Positions 14,067-15,773 of a stretch of DNA of 15,773 bases are shown here, piece after piece. The translations under genes were made by a program, and so were the position numbers. The notes under the pieces were generated by a model, which saw only the letters and a list, made by a program, of their open reading frames with translations, had not been told where the DNA came from and did no database searches. This DNA is from an uncultured Pseudomonadota bacterium (lineage in GTDB: Bacteria; Pseudomonadota; Gammaproteobacteria; Methylococcales; Methylomonadaceae): the NCBI GenBank assembly GCA_903904275.1, contig CAIVBX010000239.1, positions 1 through 15,773 of the forward strand. Direction: 5' to 3'. Each line of letters opens with the position of its first letter. Positions within the stretch are counted from its first letter, which is position 1.

Positions 14067-14990
14067 ATGTCTGATATTCATGAAGCCAATACCGCGTTAG
14101 GCGATGTCGCCGCGCGTACACTTTCAAATGCAACAAAAACGGTACCAATGCTTTCAACCATTACGCCACGTTGGTTGACACATTTATTACATTGGGTTCC
14201 AGTTGAAGCGGGTATTTATCGCGTCAACAAAGTTAAAAATGAAGCAAATTTAGCGGTTGATTGCTCAAGTTTAGATGAAAAAATCTTGCCACAAACTTTC
14301 GTTGATTACGAAGAATGGGGTCGTGAATACCGTTTGAATGCGGTTAACACTGTGCTTGATGTTCACACGCGCGTTGCGGATTTGTACAGCAGCCCACATA
14401 ACCAAACGAATGAACAATTACGTTTAACCATTGAAACAATTAAAGAACGCCAAGAAAGCGAATTGATTAACAACGCGGAATACGGCTTGTTAAATAACGT
14501 TGCACCAAATTTCAGAATTCAACCACGCAATGCCTTAGGTTCACCAACCCCTGATGATTTAGACGAATTGATTGCCAAAGTTTGGAAAGAACCTGCGTTT
14601 TTCTTAGCGCATCCACAAGCGATTGCCGCGTTTGGTCGTGAAGCTACTCGCCGTGGAACACCGCCACCAACCGTGAGTTTATTTGGTTCACAATTCATCA
14701 CATGGCGCGGCATTCCGTTAATTCCTTGCGATAAAGTTCGCGTCGTGAACGGCAAAACCAGCATCTTGTTGTTACGCACAGGCGAAAGCCGTCAAGGCGT
14801 TGTGGGTTTGTACCAACCGAATTTAACAGGCGAATTAAGCATGGGCTTGTCGGTACGTTTCATGGGCATTAACCATAAAGCTATCGCGTCTTACTTAGTA
14901 TCGCTTTACTGTTCACTCGCCGTATTGACTGAAGACGCGCTCGGCGTGTTAGAAAACGTCAACGTAGGCAACTATTATGACTATAAATAA
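14067..14990 (+). CDS. srpI: Family 2A encapsulin shell protein (SrpI-like)
   Basis: A 307-aa HK97-fold shell protein that self-assembles into an icosahedral nanocompartment. Signature stretches of family 2 encapsulins are ITPRWLTHLLHWVPVEAGIY (32-51), YEEWGREYRL (81-90), DLDELIAKVWKEPAFFLAHP (164-183) with IAAFGREATRRGTPP, VSLFGSQFITWRGIPLIPCD (203-222), TSILLLRTGESRQGVVGLYQ (231-250) and the SVRFMGI segment near 262. The length matches the 2A group (SrpI of Synechococcus is about 320 aa); there is no inserted cyclic-nucleotide-binding domain, which would mark 2B. In 2A systems the cargo is a SufS-like cysteine desulfurase, which is encoded immediately downstream and overlaps by 14 nt. AGGAAA about 5 nt before the ATG is a strong ribosome site, as expected for a shell protein. 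srpI is the name of the cyanobacterial homolog. Confidence 0.93.
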   Translation: MSDIHEANTALGDVAARTLSNATKTVPMLSTITPRWLTHLLHWVPVEAGIYRVNKVKNEANLAVDCSSLDEKILPQTFVDYEEWGREYRLNAVNTVLDVHTRVADLYSSPHNQTNEQLRLTIETIKERQESELINNAEYGLLNNVAPNFRIQPRNALGSPTPDDLDELIAKVWKEPAFFLAHPQAIAAFGREATRRGTPPPTVSLFGSQFITWRGIPLIPCDKVRVVNGKTSILLLRTGESRQGVVGLYQPNLTGELSMGLSVRFMGINHKAIASYLVSLYCSLAVLTEDALGVLENVNVGNYYDYK

Positions 14991-15773
14991 TCTTACGCCT
15001 GAGTATTCAACCGATATTGCAGCGATGGAACAGCAATTAACGCAATTGGCAAATCAGATTTTTTCTGAATTGCCAAATTGTGACGGTTCGCGTTTAGGGC
15101 TTGCGACGAATGCCGCGTCGCAAGCTGACATTCCTGCGGATTTGCCGAAAGCGTTGCAACAATTCGCCACGCCAAATGCAAGCAGTTTTACGCCACCGCA
15201 ACATTTTGATATTCCTGCTGATGCCGATTTACAAAAATTGGCGGGAGCGCAAAACGTTTCAGGTTTGTCGTCAGCGCGTGCGCCTATTCCGAGTGAATTT
15301 AATTTGCCGCAAGAAGCACAAATTCAAAAATTGATTACGCCACGCAGTTTGCCTTTTGATATTTCAAATTTGAATTCGCAAGGTTCGTCGTTTTATTTTT
15401 TGAATGACGTGAAAACATTTGAGCAACCGCAATCGCTTTATACGCCACAATCGCATCACGGTGCGTTTGATATTCATGCTGTGCGTCGGGATTTTCCGAT
15501 TTTGAATGAGCGTGTGAATGGGCATCAATTGGTTTGGTTTGATAACGCGGCAACAACTCAAAAACCGCAAGTGGTGATTGATCGGATTTCGTATTTTTAT
15601 GAACACGAAAACTCGAACATTCACCGTGCGGCGCATGAATTGGCGGCACGTTCAACCGATGCGTATGAAAAAGCGCGTCAAACGGTAGCAAATTTCATCA
15701 ATGCGCCATCGCCTGACAACATCATTTTTGTGCGTGGTACAACCGAAGCAATTAACTTAATTGCTAAAAGTTG
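14977..15773 (+). CDS. Cysteine desulfurase cargo with N-terminal extension (partial)
   Basis: The reading frame from ATG 14977 is open to the window edge (265 codons). The first about 160 residues are Gln/Pro/Ala/Ser-rich and look disordered, with a short helix LTQLANQIFSELP (21-33) like the conserved motif in encapsulin-associated desulfurases. This extension is the part that targets the enzyme into the shell in family 2A systems. The SufS-type, class-V aminotransferase core starts near 164 with FDIHAVRRDFPIL, then FDNAATTQKP (188-197), NIHRAAHELAARSTDAYE (214-231) and RGTTEAINLIA (253-263). The PLP-binding Lys and the catalytic Cys lie beyond the window. It would release sulfur from cysteine as persulfide and alanine. 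The start overlaps the encapsulin stop by 14 nt, with AGG 8 nt upstream, indicating translational coupling. An in-frame ATG at 15025 is less likely. Confidence 0.9.
   Translation, partial: MTINNLTPEYSTDIAAMEQQLTQLANQIFSELPNCDGSRLGLATNAASQADIPADLPKALQQFATPNASSFTPPQHFDIPADADLQKLAGAQNVSGLSSARAPIPSEFNLPQEAQIQKLITPRSLPFDISNLNSQGSSFYFLNDVKTFEQPQSLYTPQSHHGAFDIHAVRRDFPILNERVNGHQLVWFDNAATTQKPQVVIDRISYFYEHENSNIHRAAHELAARSTDAYEKARQTVANFINAPSPDNIIFVRGTTEAINLIAKS

Noticed and set aside
15335..15691. Minus-strand open frames of about 90-118 codons at the right end
   Set aside because: They are antisense to the cysteine desulfurase frame, have low-complexity translations, and the plus-strand frame has clear SufS motifs.
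1..15773. CRISPR array, tRNA or rRNA genes
   Set aside because: I saw no regularly spaced repeats, no cloverleaf with a T-loop sequence and no rRNA-like stretch on either strand.

Overview
The window reads as chromosomal DNA of an AT-rich gammaproteobacterium. It has motility and signalling genes (a PAS-containing methyl-accepting chemotaxis protein, SixA, a degenerate EAL protein) and a sulfur-metabolism locus. A sulfur-cycling lineage such as the Thiotrichales/Beggiatoa group is possible, but that is inference only. No rRNA, tRNA, CRISPR array or intact insertion sequence was seen, and no gene-free stretch exceeds about 280 bases.

Left part (1-6435): a plus-strand ferritin-like diiron protein faces, tail to tail, a tightly packed minus-strand gene cluster. 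Read in its direction of transcription, the cluster encodes two paralogous small repeat proteins (111 and 116 aa, both with unusually strong Shine-Dalgarno sequences), a WD40 protein, a flavodoxin-like NAD(P)H:FMN reductase (TTG start), an FGE/SUMF1-fold protein lacking the catalytic cysteines, and an ATP-grasp ligase coupled to it by a TAATG overlap. I do not recognise this combination as a named pathway. It looks like a peptide- or metabolite-modifying system. A leader region upstream of the first small gene carries a perfect sigma-28-type -10 (GCCGATAA), a 5' hairpin with a T-run, and a separate perfect palindrome.

Middle part (6436-12460): a divergent 927-aa MCP with two PAS regions and a CheR-binding-type C-terminus (DWEEF); two small unknown genes in tandem; a weakly PilZ-like protein; sixA (convergent); a 90-bp decayed copy of the 3' end of the next gene; and the intact degenerate EAL-domain gene itself.

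Right part (12524-15773): serine O-acetyltransferase, a small zinc-ribbon/HTH protein, a family 2A (SrpI-like) encapsulin shell protein, and a SufS-type cysteine desulfurase that overlaps the shell gene by 14 nt, has about 160 residues of disordered N-terminal extension, and runs off the window end. This is a sulfur-storage nanocompartment locus: CysE activates serine for cysteine synthesis, and the encapsulated desulfurase takes sulfur from cysteine into the shell. Three alternating TGTTGA/TCAACA half-sites precede the shell gene, and the HTH protein encoded between cysE and the shell gene is a candidate local regulator.
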